Counted from the stretch's first letter, positions 51,889 through 61,318 are shown. The stretch: 64,000 bases of DNA from Lachnospiraceae bacterium (GCA_024695465.1 JAILID010000019.1:1-64000); one strand, 5' to 3'. Numbers and translations: made by a program. The notes: generated by a model not told the origin, from the letters alone.

Positions 51889-52794
51889 TCAGGGTTCAAA
51901 GAGCCGGTCCACCTCATAGCCCGCCGTCTCCGTCGCGCTGATAAAGATCTCTTCCAGCGTAAGCGGCAGAGCCTCCGCAAAAATCGGGTTTTTGGATTCC
52001 ACCGCCCGGACCACCTCCAGATTGGTTCCCCTGGCCACGAAGGTAAGGAGCGTCCCCCGGTGGGAGAACTGGAGCACATCCAGCTCCCTCAGCAGTTCCT
52101 CCTCCCGGGCCTTATCGGGAAGGACGCACTGGACTTTCTGCATGTGGAATTTCATATCCTCCAGGTTCTCCGAAAAGAGGATCCGCCCCCCGTGCAGAAG
52201 GCCTACCTGGTCGCAGATATCCTCCAGCTCCCGCATATTGTGGGAGGCGATGACCGGCGTAAAATCCCGGTCCACCATCTCGGCGGCAAAGATCTTCTTA
52301 ACCGCCTGCCGCATGACCGGATCCAGCCCGTCGAAGGTCTCGTCACAGAGAAGATATTTCGTATTCGCGCAGACCCCCAGAAGAACCGATACCTGTTTCT
52401 TCATCCCCTTTGAGAAGGTCCTCAGCTTGCGCCTTCCCGGCAGCCCGGCGTGTTCGAGCATCCGCTGATAGCGTTTCCGATCGAAAGCCGGATAGGCGAT
52501 TTTATAAAAATTCCCCATCGACTCCGGCGTCGCGTTCGGGAAAAACCAGCCGGTATCCGCAATAAAACAGATTTTTTCCTTGGCGTGGGGATTCTCGAAT
52601 ACTTCCTCCCCGTCCACCAGGATCTTCCCTTCCTCCGGCTTCAAGACCCCCGCCGCCATGCGGAGAAGGGTGGACTTGCCCGCCCCGTTCGTCCCGACGA
52701 GCCCGTAGACCTTGCCCTCCGTGATATCCGCGCTCAGCTCCCTGACCGCCTCGATATCCCCGAAATTCTTTTTTACGCCTTTGATCTCAATCAT
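51889..52794 (-). CDS. ABC transporter ATP-binding protein
   Basis: A 301-residue ATPase: Walker A GTNGAGKST, a SKGMKKQVSV signature variant, Walker B LLCDETFDGLD and a switch His in ASHNMRELEDI. The C-terminal 80 residues are an extension of the type seen in drug-export ATPases. The ATG at 52794 after GGAGGTG is preferred over the GTG at 52803. It overlaps the GntR gene by 8 bases, so regulator, ATPase and permease form one operon. Confidence 0.93.
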   Translation of the reverse strand: MIEIKGVKKNFGDIEAVRELSADITEGKVYGLVGTNGAGKSTLLRMAAGVLKPEEGKILVDGEEVFENPHAKEKICFIADTGWFFPNATPESMGNFYKIAYPAFDRKRYQRMLEHAGLPGRRKLRTFSKGMKKQVSVLLGVCANTKYLLCDETFDGLDPVMRQAVKKIFAAEMVDRDFTPVIASHNMRELEDICDQVGLLHGGRILFSENLEDMKFHMQKVQCVLPDKAREEELLRELDVLQFSHRGTLLTFVARGTNLEVVRAVESKNPIFAEALPLTLEEIFISATETAGYEVDRLFEP

Positions 52795-53164
52795 GTTTTT
52801 CACCTCCGACCGTTTCCCGCAGCACCCTAAGAAGCTCTTCCTCTGATATGCCCAGCTCCTGCCCTTCTTTCAGAAGGGAAATGAACTTCCCGCGCCAAAG
52901 CAGCTTCTTCTTCTCAACTGCGGTCAGATCCCCGGATACGAAGCTTCCCCGGCCCTTTACCGTATAGATAAAACCCTTCATCTCAAGGATGGCGTAGGCC
53001 TTCTGGATCGTGTTGGGGTTGATCGCCAGCTCAAGCGCCATCTGCCGCACGCTCGGAAGCTGCTCTTCCGCAGCCAGAACGCCGCTGGCGATCAAGCGTT
53101 CCACCCGTTCCACGATCTGCTCATATATGGGCCTCCGGTCCTTCACGTCAATTGTTATCAGCAC
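52787..53164 (-). CDS. GntR/YtrA-family transcriptional regulator
   Basis: A 125-residue YtrA-type repressor: winged HTH (PIYEQIVERVERLIASG, LPSVRQMALELAINPNTIQKAY, KGRGSFVSG) and a short helical dimerisation tail. The start is GTG 53164 with AGGTGG upstream. YtrA proteins repress their own ABC operons, and a palindrome on the promoter supports self-control. Confidence 0.93.
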   Translation of the reverse strand: MLITIDVKDRRPIYEQIVERVERLIASGVLAAEEQLPSVRQMALELAINPNTIQKAYAILEMKGFIYTVKGRGSFVSGDLTAVEKKKLLWRGKFISLLKEGQELGISEEELLRVLRETVGGEKHD

Positions 53165-53205
53165 GCAACCACCTGCCTTTCGCGTTCGTCTCACTTGTAT
53201 TAGCT

Positions 53206-53236
53206 GTATTATATGTCATAATACACTTGCTGTCAA
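53206..53236 (-). promoter_or_regulatory. Consensus promoter with palindromic operator, YtrA-ABC operon
   Basis: On the minus strand TTGACA (53236-53231), 17 bases, TATAAT (53213-53208), both perfect consensus. The 19-bp palindrome GTATTAT-N5-ATAATAC (53206-53224) covers the -10 box and spacer, the expected place for a repressor site. Confidence 0.8.
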
Positions 53237-53342
53237 GAAAAAACTGCCGCAGATTTTTCCGGCCCGCCCGCCTTCCGGGACGCGTCCCGGCCCGTCCCCG
53301 GAAGCACCGCTTCACGCGGCTGCGCGCAGCCCTGATAAACGT

Positions 53343-53930
53343 TTACTTCTCCTGAAGGCGGATTTTCTCCAGCGTCCGATGCCGCCCGTCTTCCGCCTCA
53401 TACACCCGCACCTCGCAGTTGCGGGGCTTGGGCCGCCACAGAAGCCCGTTTTTCCGATCTTCCAGGTAGCCCGACAGGGCCCGCATGATGCCTCCGTGAC
53501 AGGCGACAAGCACCGTTTCGTATTCCTTGCCTTCCAGCTCCCGTAAAAAAGAAGCGCTCCTTCGCCGGAGCGAATCGACCGTCTCCACGCTTTTCGGCGC
53601 CGGAAACAGTTCCGGAAAGAGCCAGTAAGACATCATGAAAGGCCCCAGCAGGTAGAACTTCTTCTTTTCATAGTTCCCGAAATCAGCCTCTATAAGGCGG
53701 GGATCCCGGATCACTTCCGAGGGAGCGACCCCGCCGATGATCGCGCCGGTCATGACCGCCCGGTCAAGAGGGCTGGCGTAGACCGCGTCAAAATGAAGCC
53801 CGCCAAGCCTCTCCCGCATTGCCCCGGCCTGGGCCAGGCCCTTTTCGTTTAAGGGTTCATCCGTAAGCCCCTGCATAAGGCTCTTTTTATTGAGGTTCGT
53901 CTGTCCGTGACGGGTGAGATAGATTTTCAT
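53343..53930 (-). CDS. Histidine phosphatase family protein
   Basis: A 195-residue phosphoglycerate-mutase-like phosphatase. The catalytic LTRHGQTN is at residues 4-11 and the second His lies in VACHGGIM. The frame is open to 54074, but those residues are not family-like. ATG 53930, behind AAAGGAAAG, gives the standard start. Substrate is unknown; such proteins act on small phosphorylated metabolites. Confidence 0.9.
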   Translation of the reverse strand: MKIYLTRHGQTNLNKKSLMQGLTDEPLNEKGLAQAGAMRERLGGLHFDAVYASPLDRAVMTGAIIGGVAPSEVIRDPRLIEADFGNYEKKKFYLLGPFMMSYWLFPELFPAPKSVETVDSLRRRSASFLRELEGKEYETVLVACHGGIMRALSGYLEDRKNGLLWRPKPRNCEVRVYEAEDGRHRTLEKIRLQEK

Positions 53931-54184
53931 TTTCAGATTCTTTCCTTTCCGCATCGGAATGCTGCGGCGCCGGCCGCGGCAAATCCGTATTCCAAGAAAT
54001 CCTTCCGGAGAAGCGCAACAGGAGAATCGCTCCGCCGGCAGGTTCATTATACGATATCCCTCTTTTTTTGACAACAGGCGCCTCGGCTGGCTTTAAAAAA
54101 CGATATCGGAGACAGGCGGATCTATGTTATACTGATCCTGGATTTAGTCAATCTTCCCGGCCTTATTTCGCAAAGGAGGTCCTT

Positions 54185-55261
54185 ATGCCGCAGCTTACCT
54201 ATCTCATTGTCGGCTCCGGTTGGAGAGCCGAATTCTACGGCCGCATCGCCGCCGCGTACCCTGATCTTTTCAGGGCCGTCTACTACTGCCGCTCCGAGGA
54301 GAAAGCCGCGCTCATGCGCGGGCGCAGCGGCCTTCAGGCCTTCTGCTCGGTGGGAGACTGCCTCCGCCTGAACCCGGATTTCGTCGTGACCGCCGTGGAC
54401 AAAGCCCACAGCGCGGAAGCCGCGATCGAATGGGCCAGCCGCGGGTTTGCGGTCGCCTGCGAGACGCCGGCCGCGCCCTCTGCCGAAGGCCTCAAGGCGC
54501 TTTTGGGCTGCAAACAGCCGGACGGCTCCCCCGCCCGGATCAGCTGCATGGAACAATACCGGCGCTACCCGGTCCTCATGGCCGGCCTCGACGCAGTCAA
54601 TGCCGGCGCCATCGGCGAGCCCTGCAGCGCCTATCTCTCCGCCGCCCACGATTACCACGCTTTCAGCCTCCTCAAAAAAATGCTGAAGACCGAAGGCCAG
54701 GGCTATAAGCTCCGGGGAGAAAGCATCCAAAGCCCCGTCACTTTGACGGACTCCCGAAAGGAAGCCCTCTACGACGGCAGGGAAAAGCCTGCCGCCCGCG
54801 ACATTCTCCACATCACATTCGATTCCGGCAAAACGGCGGTCTATGATTTTTCAGGCGTCCAGTACCACTCCTACATCCGCTCCCGTACGCTCATCCTCCG
54901 GGGCTCCCGCGGAGAGTGGAACGGCCGGACGATTCTGGGGCTCAACGAGGCCAACGAGCCCGTCCGCACCCTTCTCATGCCGGAGATTCCGGAACGATAC
55001 CGCTGCCTTGACAACACCGCCCTCCGGGATCTCCGCAAAGTCTGGCAGAATGAACTGACTTTAGAGACCGCCCAGGACGAGTTCGCCATCGCCTCCATGC
55101 TGCTCGACATGGGCGAATTCATCGCCGGAGGTCCCGCCCCTTACCCGCTTATCAGCGCCGCGGAAGATACGCTCTTCTGGCTGAAAGCCCGGGAAGCGCT
55201 CGCCAGCCCCTGGGAAACCGTATCCGTCAAGCCTCTTTCCGCCTTTCCGGAAGACTTCTGA
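54185..55261 (+). CDS. Gfo/Idh-type oxidoreductase, EKP lysine replaced
   Basis: A 358-residue NAD(P)-dependent dehydrogenase-like protein. The nucleotide-binding VGSGWRAEFYGRIAA is at the start and the C-terminal alpha/beta domain follows. The EKP motif that supplies the catalytic Lys is ETP here (residues 93-95), so activity may differ or be lost. ATG 54185 follows AAAGGAGG closely. Its plus-strand position next to the arabinose locus hints at sugar metabolism, with no direct evidence. Confidence 0.85.
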   Translation: MPQLTYLIVGSGWRAEFYGRIAAAYPDLFRAVYYCRSEEKAALMRGRSGLQAFCSVGDCLRLNPDFVVTAVDKAHSAEAAIEWASRGFAVACETPAAPSAEGLKALLGCKQPDGSPARISCMEQYRRYPVLMAGLDAVNAGAIGEPCSAYLSAAHDYHAFSLLKKMLKTEGQGYKLRGESIQSPVTLTDSRKEALYDGREKPAARDILHITFDSGKTAVYDFSGVQYHSYIRSRTLILRGSRGEWNGRTILGLNEANEPVRTLLMPEIPERYRCLDNTALRDLRKVWQNELTLETAQDEFAIASMLLDMGEFIAGGPAPYPLISAAEDTLFWLKAREALASPWETVSVKPLSAFPEDF

Positions 55262-55276
55262 ATACGACGCGCGCAT

Positions 55277-55307
55277 AAAGAGAGCGGCCGAATGGCCGCT
55301 CTCTTTT
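55277..55307. terminator. Bidirectional terminator, oxidoreductase and GH127 genes
   Basis: AAAGAGAGCGGCC and GGCCGCTCTCTTT form a perfect 13-bp stem with a 4-base loop and a T-rich 3' side. Confidence 0.85.
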
Positions 55308-55308
55308 A

Positions 55309-57213
55309 TCAATCCCAGTACCAATAGATCCCGTAGCGCTGTTCCGCGATCTCATAAAACGGACGAAAGCGCAAGCCGTCCAGTTCAAAGGAAAGCCCCT
55401 CTCCCCCGATCCGCTTCATATAAGCTCCGGGCTTCTCCGCCAATTCGGCAAAAGAGGCTCCCTCCGGCAGCTTCCGATATTCCTCCTTAAGGATGCCCCG
55501 GAAGGTTTTCCCGTAGCTGATATCCAGCTTGACGGCTCCCGGATGCAGGATCTTCCAGGCCGGCGCGACAACCTCGATGCCGGCTTCCGCCAGCTCCTTC
55601 CCGTCTTCTGCCGGAAGCTCCGCCGCAAGCACCAGCGGCCCGTAAAGAAAAGCGAGCGCATCCGCCGCATCCGGCAGGCCTTCCGCCCTCAGGCCCGCCG
55701 GACAGACAATCTCAAACTCCGCCGTTCCGCCCGCCTCCAGGCGGCAGGCAAGCTCCAGATAGTCCCGGCCCGGAGCCGCGCTCCGTTCATCGCTCCCATC
55801 CGATCGTCTCACCCTGAAGGCGTCCTTCTTCGTCCACTCCGGAATCCTGAAGCGGATCCGGAGTTCCGCGTCCCTCTCCGCCCTCAGCCGGAAGGAAAAC
55901 GGCTTTCCGGAAGGCAAGTCCGCCTCCATGCGGGCTAAGACGCCGCGTTCTGTCCAATTAACTTCCGAGGAGATATACTGATTCACGATCAGCGCGTCCC
56001 CTTCCTGAAAATACAGGCTTTCCGCCAGCTTGACAAAATCTTCCATGCCGGTCCCCGTACAGCACCAGAATACGTTTTTATCCGGATCGCTGTTCCCGAA
56101 AACCTTGAAGAAGCCGGTACCCATCGGATTAAAATAAGTGGTTCCGCCCGAAGGATGAACCGATCCGAGCCGGGCGTTAAAGAGAGCCCGTTCGATATAA
56201 TCCGCATATCGGGGATCCCCGGTCATCTGAAAGAGCATCTTTGCGAGCTTCATCATATTGTAGACGCAGCAGCTCTCCGCGTTGCACTGGGTCCGGGCAT
56301 GGTCGAGCATCCCATCCTTCCGGAAATGCTCCATGTCCCCGACCCCGCCGGTCGCGTACATCTGCGTCTCCGTCACCCTTTTAAAGAAAGCCTCCGCAAA
56401 ATGAAAATACAGATCCGAGTCTTTCGCTTCCGGCAGCGCGCAGGCCCTCCTCAGGGCCCCGATAAATTTCGGGATCGTCGTGTTGGCGTGCACACCGTCG
56501 AGCGCGTCCCTATCTTCCGTGAGCTGCTTATAGAGCATCGGATCGTCGAAGGCTTCCGCCGCCTTTCGATAGGATTCTTTTCCGCTCAGTTCATACAAAA
56601 GGTAAAGCGTATCGTTCATCCCCCCGTACTCACTGCTTAAGATCCGCCGCCTTACCGCCTGGTCCCAGCCCGCCGTCCTGGCCCAGACCCAATCCGCAAG
56701 CGCTTCCGCGGCCTCAAGCGCCTCTTCATTTTCCGTAAAAATGAAAATATCGCACAGCCCCTGAAGCACCTTATGCAGCGCGTACCAGGGCACCCAGGTC
56801 TCACCTTCCGCCTTGCCCTCATCGATATCAAACTGGATATCCGGGTAAGCCGGCAGCGCCGGGGAAGCTGCCGACAAGAAACCGTTTCCGGAGGCAATCT
56901 GGCACTTCCGCAGCTCCCTCACAATATAGTCCAATTTCTCCCGCAGCCCATCATCCAGGAAAGCCCGCGCCGCCATGGCCGCCGCGGAGAAATAATGGCC
57001 GAGCGCATGCCCCCCGATCCTCGCGTTTTCCCAGCCGGGATAGGGATGAAAGCCCTTGTCCGAAAGCCCCGCGTTGCGGCGGAAGGCTGACAGCACCCGC
57101 TCAGGTTCTATTTTTCTGATAAAAGAAAGTACAGCCTCCTGCCCCGCCAGAAACTGCGGATCCCGAAGCTGTACCGAGGAGATGTCAAAGCTCTTAATTT
57201 TTCGATGTTTCAT
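55309..57213 (-). CDS. Glycoside hydrolase family 127 (beta-L-arabinofuranosidase-like)
   Basis: A 634-residue protein of the DUF1680/GH127 family, which releases beta-linked L-arabinofuranose using a cysteine nucleophile and zinc. The (alpha/alpha)6 barrel is visible, with CNAESCCVYN (Glu and Cys of the metal site) and FWCCTGTG, where the nucleophilic Cys lies. A beta-sandwich region follows. ATG 57213 has GGAG upstream and overlaps the YesL gene by 20 bases. No signal peptide is present, so it acts on imported oligosaccharides. Confidence 0.9.
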   Translation of the reverse strand: MKHRKIKSFDISSVQLRDPQFLAGQEAVLSFIRKIEPERVLSAFRRNAGLSDKGFHPYPGWENARIGGHALGHYFSAAAMAARAFLDDGLREKLDYIVRELRKCQIASGNGFLSAASPALPAYPDIQFDIDEGKAEGETWVPWYALHKVLQGLCDIFIFTENEEALEAAEALADWVWARTAGWDQAVRRRILSSEYGGMNDTLYLLYELSGKESYRKAAEAFDDPMLYKQLTEDRDALDGVHANTTIPKFIGALRRACALPEAKDSDLYFHFAEAFFKRVTETQMYATGGVGDMEHFRKDGMLDHARTQCNAESCCVYNMMKLAKMLFQMTGDPRYADYIERALFNARLGSVHPSGGTTYFNPMGTGFFKVFGNSDPDKNVFWCCTGTGMEDFVKLAESLYFQEGDALIVNQYISSEVNWTERGVLARMEADLPSGKPFSFRLRAERDAELRIRFRIPEWTKKDAFRVRRSDGSDERSAAPGRDYLELACRLEAGGTAEFEIVCPAGLRAEGLPDAADALAFLYGPLVLAAELPAEDGKELAEAGIEVVAPAWKILHPGAVKLDISYGKTFRGILKEEYRKLPEGASFAELAEKPGAYMKRIGGEGLSFELDGLRFRPFYEIAEQRYGIYWYWD

Positions 57214-57874
57214 TATCTCCGCTCCCATCCTGATAGAGAAGATCGTCCACGCCCATGGATTCCTCCTTAATGTGCTTCGCGAATACCCTGTAGAGGAAGA
57301 AGGAGCACATGTAGGAGACGATTGCGATCCCGATCACGAGCATCAGGAGCAGCATCGCGACGTTCACGGTCGCAAGAAAGACCGAGATCCCCTGGATCAG
57401 CAGGCAGGCCAGCGTGTATGGAATGAAATAGCCGACCGCCATCTTGGCCGCGTTTGCGAACTGGTTCTTCAGGGAGTCCTTCATTTTCGCGATGAGCGGG
57501 AACAGCCAGGTAACGAGTGCAAAGAGGATGCCCGCCAGCGCGTAGGACACCGCCAGCATCATCTTCTGGATAAATCCCGAACCCATGACCGACCAGAACC
57601 GGATATCAAAGAAAATGAGAAGCCCGCAGCCGAGCACGATAAGCCAGGCGACCGTCGCCTGCACAAAGCTCTCCTTGAGGGACTTGAAAAAAGTCTGCAC
57701 TACATACCCGTCGCCGTAGCGCACGGACCGCAGGTTGACCGCGTACATGGCGGTGAGCGACGCGCCGATCGTCACGACCGGCAGGCTGCAGACAAGAAAC
57801 AGCAGGTTGAGGACCAGAAGGTCCGCGCCTTTGTTGATGAACCGGATGATTGGGCTGTCATAATCGAAATGCAT
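57194..57874 (-). CDS. YesL-family membrane protein (DUF624)
   Basis: A 226-residue protein with about five membrane helices (for example LLFLVCSLPVVTIGASLTAMYAV) matching the YesL/DUF624 family. Such genes lie in sugar ABC operons of Firmicutes and are thought to assist transport; the mechanism is unknown. It follows the permease by 63 bases that include a hairpin, and precedes GH127. Confidence 0.88.
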   Translation of the reverse strand: MHFDYDSPIIRFINKGADLLVLNLLFLVCSLPVVTIGASLTAMYAVNLRSVRYGDGYVVQTFFKSLKESFVQATVAWLIVLGCGLLIFFDIRFWSVMGSGFIQKMMLAVSYALAGILFALVTWLFPLIAKMKDSLKNQFANAAKMAVGYFIPYTLACLLIQGISVFLATVNVAMLLLMLVIGIAIVSYMCSFFLYRVFAKHIKEESMGVDDLLYQDGSGDNETSKN

Positions 57875-57891
57875 GCTTGCTCCTTATTGTT

Positions 57892-57925
57892 TAAGAGGCG
57901 GACGGTTTGCACCATCCGCCTCTTA
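57892..57925 (-). terminator. Intercistronic hairpin between permease and YesL genes
   Basis: TAAGAGGCGGA and TCCGCCTCTTA form an 11-bp stem, extended by further pairs. It lacks a strong T run and may set mRNA stability rather than end transcription. Confidence 0.55.
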
Positions 57926-57937
57926 TATTTACGAAAA

Positions 57938-58828
57938 TTACTTGATGCCGCTGATGGCGATGGACTCGATGATCATTCTCTGGAAAATGAAGAACAGAAG
58001 AAGCGTCGGGATCATCGCGATAACGGACGCGGCCATGATCAGCGCGTAGTCACTCTGAATTGCATAGTAAGAGTTGAACGAGCGGATGACGACCTGCAGG
58101 GTCCAGTTTGCTTCGCTGCGCAGGAAGATCGTCGGCGCAAGGTAGTCATTCCAGATACCCATGAACCACAGCATGAGCTGCGTGCCGAGAGCGCCCTTCA
58201 TAAGCGGAAGGAAGATTCTCCAGTAGGTTCCGAAATAGGTGCAGCCGTCGAGCTTCGCAGCTTCCATCAGTTCAGTCGGGATGCTGTAAAGGTTCTGACG
58301 CAGGAAGAAGATCATGCTGACGTTGCCGAAGAGACCCGGAATGATCAGCGGAGCCAGTGAGTTCGTCCAGCCAAGCTTGGTGAACAGAACGTACTGCGGG
58401 ATCATGACGACCGCGAACGGGATCATGATGGTGGCAAGAAGGGCCAGGAAGAACTGGTCTTTGCCGCGGAATTTCAATTTCGCGAAGGCGAAAGCCGCCA
58501 GGGAGGAAGTGAAACCGCCGACGATCAGGACCGGAATCTCGACCTTAACCGTGTTGAAAATACCGCTGATGAACTGGCCCTTGGAAAGGACTTCCGAATA
58601 CTTGCCGATGAGAACCGGATCCGGGATCAGCGTAAGCCTTCCGGAAAGGATCTGGTTCTTGGTCATGAAGGATGTCAGGACCATGTAGATCAGCGGGAAG
58701 ACCATCGTGAAGGCCAGCAGAAGCAGCAGGATGAATACGAAGATATTAAAAGCTTTTTCCTTCGAAGAGACGACCTTATCGGTCTTGTACATGGCGTTTG
58801 AGTTCGCCTTTTTCTTTTTTTCAGCCAT
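57938..58828 (-). CDS. Carbohydrate ABC transporter permease, MalG-like
   Basis: A 296-residue permease of the carbohydrate-uptake CUT1 class with six helices and the EAAKLDGCTYFGTYWRIFLPLM coupling loop. It forms the heterodimer with the MalF-like protein upstream. No ATPase gene is in the window; CUT1 systems often share one MsmX-type ATPase encoded elsewhere. Confidence 0.94.
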   Translation of the reverse strand: MAEKKKKANSNAMYKTDKVVSSKEKAFNIFVFILLLLLAFTMVFPLIYMVLTSFMTKNQILSGRLTLIPDPVLIGKYSEVLSKGQFISGIFNTVKVEIPVLIVGGFTSSLAAFAFAKLKFRGKDQFFLALLATIMIPFAVVMIPQYVLFTKLGWTNSLAPLIIPGLFGNVSMIFFLRQNLYSIPTELMEAAKLDGCTYFGTYWRIFLPLMKGALGTQLMLWFMGIWNDYLAPTIFLRSEANWTLQVVIRSFNSYYAIQSDYALIMAASVIAMIPTLLLFFIFQRMIIESIAISGIK

Positions 58829-58843
58829 TTGTCGTCACCCTCC

Positions 58844-59764
58844 TTAAATATCCGTATTGACCCATTTGTTCTGTCCCCAGAAGTTAAGGGCCGTAATTGC
58901 GAAGATGATGATTGCGAGGATGACCGCAATCGCGCTGCCGTAGCCAAGCTGTCCGTTCTTGAAGGCCTTCTCATACAGATAGAAGACGACTGTCGCCGCG
59001 CTGTAGTTCGGGCCGCCGTTGGAAGCCATGACCTGTACTTCGACGAATACCTGGAAACCGCCGATCAGGGAGGTGATTAAGACATAGAAGGTAACCGGTG
59101 AAAGCAGGGGCAGCGTGATGTTTCTGAATTTCTCCCAGCCGCTCGCGCCGTCGATTTCAGCCGCTTCATAGTAGTCGCGCGGGATATTCTGGAGACCGGC
59201 AAGATAAAGGATGATCGTGCCGCCGAGGCCCTTCCAGACCATGAAGATAATCATCGAAATCTTGATCATCTTCTCGTCGCCGAGCCAGTTCGGGCCGTGC
59301 TGTCCGGTAATAATCTTCCAGATGCCGTTTAAGAGACCGTAGTCATAGTTGAAAACCCATGCCCACAGGATGGAAACCGCGACCAGCGAGGAAACCACCG
59401 GTACGTAGTACATGGTCGTCAGAAGACGCTTGCCCGGAAGGTTGCGGTTGAGACCCATGGCGATGATGATGCCGAGGATCATACCGATCGGGATACCGAT
59501 CATGTAGATGAGCGTCGTTCCCATACTCTGCCAGAACTTCGCGTCCTGAAGAATTTCAATATAGTTTCTAAGACCAACAATATTCCCCCACAGGGAGTTG
59601 ATGCCTGTCCAGCGGCTCATACTGACGATGAGCGCGAAGACGATGGGGTAAGCCATGAAGCACATGAATCCGATAAACGGGGGGGCGATAAACAGCCACG
59701 CCCAGCGCTCTTCGCGCTTCGCCATCTCGGACATGCGGACTTTTACTTTGTTTTTTCCAGCCAT
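58844..59764 (-). CDS. Carbohydrate ABC transporter permease, MalF-like
   Basis: A 306-residue CUT1 permease with six helices and the EAAEIDGASGWEKFRNITLPLL coupling motif. It lies 15 bases upstream of its MalG-like partner and is separated from the binding-protein gene by a hairpin. Confidence 0.94.
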   Translation of the reverse strand: MAGKNKVKVRMSEMAKREERWAWLFIAPPFIGFMCFMAYPIVFALIVSMSRWTGINSLWGNIVGLRNYIEILQDAKFWQSMGTTLIYMIGIPIGMILGIIIAMGLNRNLPGKRLLTTMYYVPVVSSLVAVSILWAWVFNYDYGLLNGIWKIITGQHGPNWLGDEKMIKISMIIFMVWKGLGGTIILYLAGLQNIPRDYYEAAEIDGASGWEKFRNITLPLLSPVTFYVLITSLIGGFQVFVEVQVMASNGGPNYSAATVVFYLYEKAFKNGQLGYGSAIAVILAIIIFAITALNFWGQNKWVNTDI

Positions 59765-59807
59765 ATTTAACTCCTACTCACTATCTTGTTTGCGTTTTCA
59801 GAAAAGA

Positions 59808-59834
59808 CAAACCCCTCGTGTGAGGAGGGGTTTG
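59808..59834 (-). terminator. Intercistronic hairpin after the binding-protein gene
   Basis: CAAACCCCTC and GAGGGGTTTG form a perfect 10-bp stem, followed on the minus strand by a partial T run. It probably lowers readthrough so that more binding protein than permease is made. Confidence 0.65.
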
Positions 59835-59848
59835 CAGTTGTCATAAGA

Positions 59849-61318
59849 TTAGTTTTTCGCAGATCCCTGGAGTTCGATCGCGTTGTCCAGCAGGGACTGC
59901 ATCTCCGGCTCAACTTCCGCAAGGAAGTCTTCAACCGTGATGTTGCCTCTCTGAATATTGGCGACGCCGGTATGGAACGGCGTGAACCACTCCGCATTGT
60001 AGGTGTAATCGGTCTCCTGAAGAGTTGCCTCATAGGCGTCATCGCCTTCGAAGTATCCGAAAAGGACGCGGACATTCGACGGGAACGGAAGCTCGCCGTT
60101 GTTTACAGCATCGAGGAATTCGCCGTAAGCGAGGTCGCGGAGGTTCGGAAGCTGGATGGAGTGGCCGGTGGTGATACCGGAAACAGCCTTCTGGCCGGCT
60201 TCGTCAGTGGAAAGCTTGGCAACAAGTTCAGCGCAAAGATCCGGATTCTCGGTATCCTTGGAGATGCAGTACGCGACAGAGCCCATCCATGTGTGGGAGC
60301 GTCCATCGCCGTCCGGGCCTACCGGCCAGCCGCAGAGATCCCATTCATACGGGAAGGTGTTCTCGTCCATGAACGCCGCAACGTCCCATGTGCCGCAAGC
60401 GTAGAAACCGATCTGGCCGTCAAGCCATCTCTGATATCCGCCGAGGGCCGCATCCTGGTCAACAGACGGCGTAAGGCCGTTCAGGGTCAGGTCTGTGTAG
60501 AAGGTAAGGGCGTTCTTAAGCGCTTCGTTGTTGGCAACGTTGACCTTGGTCATATCCTCGTTCAGGAACTTGACGCCGTTGCTGTAGAGGTAAGGAGTCA
60601 TACCGAACTGGTTGGCGTTCGCGACGCCCCACTGATCGATCTCGCCGTCGCCGTCCTTATCAACGGTAAGGGCCTTGCAGACTTCGATGAACTCGTCATA
60701 GGTGTAAGGCTTCTCCGGATCCGGATAATCAAGGCCGGCCTCGTCAAAGAGGGTCTTGTTGTAAGCGAACGCAAAGCAGGAAAAATCCTTCGGAAGGGCG
60801 TACAGGCTGCCCTCGCCGATGTTCGTCCCGTCATAGCGATAGATCGTCTGAGTGGTTCCCCAGAGCTTGTCAACCGTTGCCTGGTCAACATAATCATCGA
60901 GCGGCTGGATATAGCCGTTGTCAACGTACTTGCGGACGTCAGCCGGCGCGCAGTAGAATACGTCAGGCATGTCGCTAGCGGTCATGTTGGCGATCATCTT
61001 GGTGTTGTACTCATCCTGAGTCGTGATCTCGAAAACAACTTCCTTGATCTCATCCTTGTGTTCCTCGACAAACTCCTCAACCAGTCCCTTGTAGATCTCC
61101 TTCTCATGCTCCTGCATGTAAAGGAAAACATTGAGCGTCTTGTCGCCATTGCCCTTCATCGCGTCGCTGGAGTTGCCGTCTGTCGCTTCGGTGCCTTCCG
61201 CCGCGCCGGAAGCAGTCCCGCCGCCGTCTTCTGAGACAGTGGTCGTCGCGCAGCCGCCCAGCAGCGCTGTCCCCATGAGCATGGACAATGTCATGGCTAA
61301 AAGTTTTTTCTTCATCAT
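59849..61318 (-). CDS. Extracellular solute-binding lipoprotein (family 1)
   Basis: A 489-residue sugar-binding lipoprotein for the following permeases. The signal peptide ends in LGGC with Cys23, followed by a Thr/Gly/Ser linker and the two-lobed binding domain (YMQEHEKEIYKGLVEEF, ADVRKYVDNGYIQPLDDYV). The start is ATG 61318 behind AAGGAGG. Neighbouring GH127 and GH51 suggest that arabinose-containing oligosaccharides are bound. Confidence 0.94.
   Translation of the reverse strand: MMKKKLLAMTLSMLMGTALLGGCATTTVSEDGGGTASGAAEGTEATDGNSSDAMKGNGDKTLNVFLYMQEHEKEIYKGLVEEFVEEHKDEIKEVVFEITTQDEYNTKMIANMTASDMPDVFYCAPADVRKYVDNGYIQPLDDYVDQATVDKLWGTTQTIYRYDGTNIGEGSLYALPKDFSCFAFAYNKTLFDEAGLDYPDPEKPYTYDEFIEVCKALTVDKDGDGEIDQWGVANANQFGMTPYLYSNGVKFLNEDMTKVNVANNEALKNALTFYTDLTLNGLTPSVDQDAALGGYQRWLDGQIGFYACGTWDVAAFMDENTFPYEWDLCGWPVGPDGDGRSHTWMGSVAYCISKDTENPDLCAELVAKLSTDEAGQKAVSGITTGHSIQLPNLRDLAYGEFLDAVNNGELPFPSNVRVLFGYFEGDDAYEATLQETDYTYNAEWFTPFHTGVANIQRGNITVEDFLAEVEPEMQSLLDNAIELQGSAKN

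Noticed and set aside
51828..52079. ORF at the end of the ABC ATPase gene
   Set aside because: It is a frame shadow rich in Arg and Trp over the ATPase 3' end; no ribosome site.
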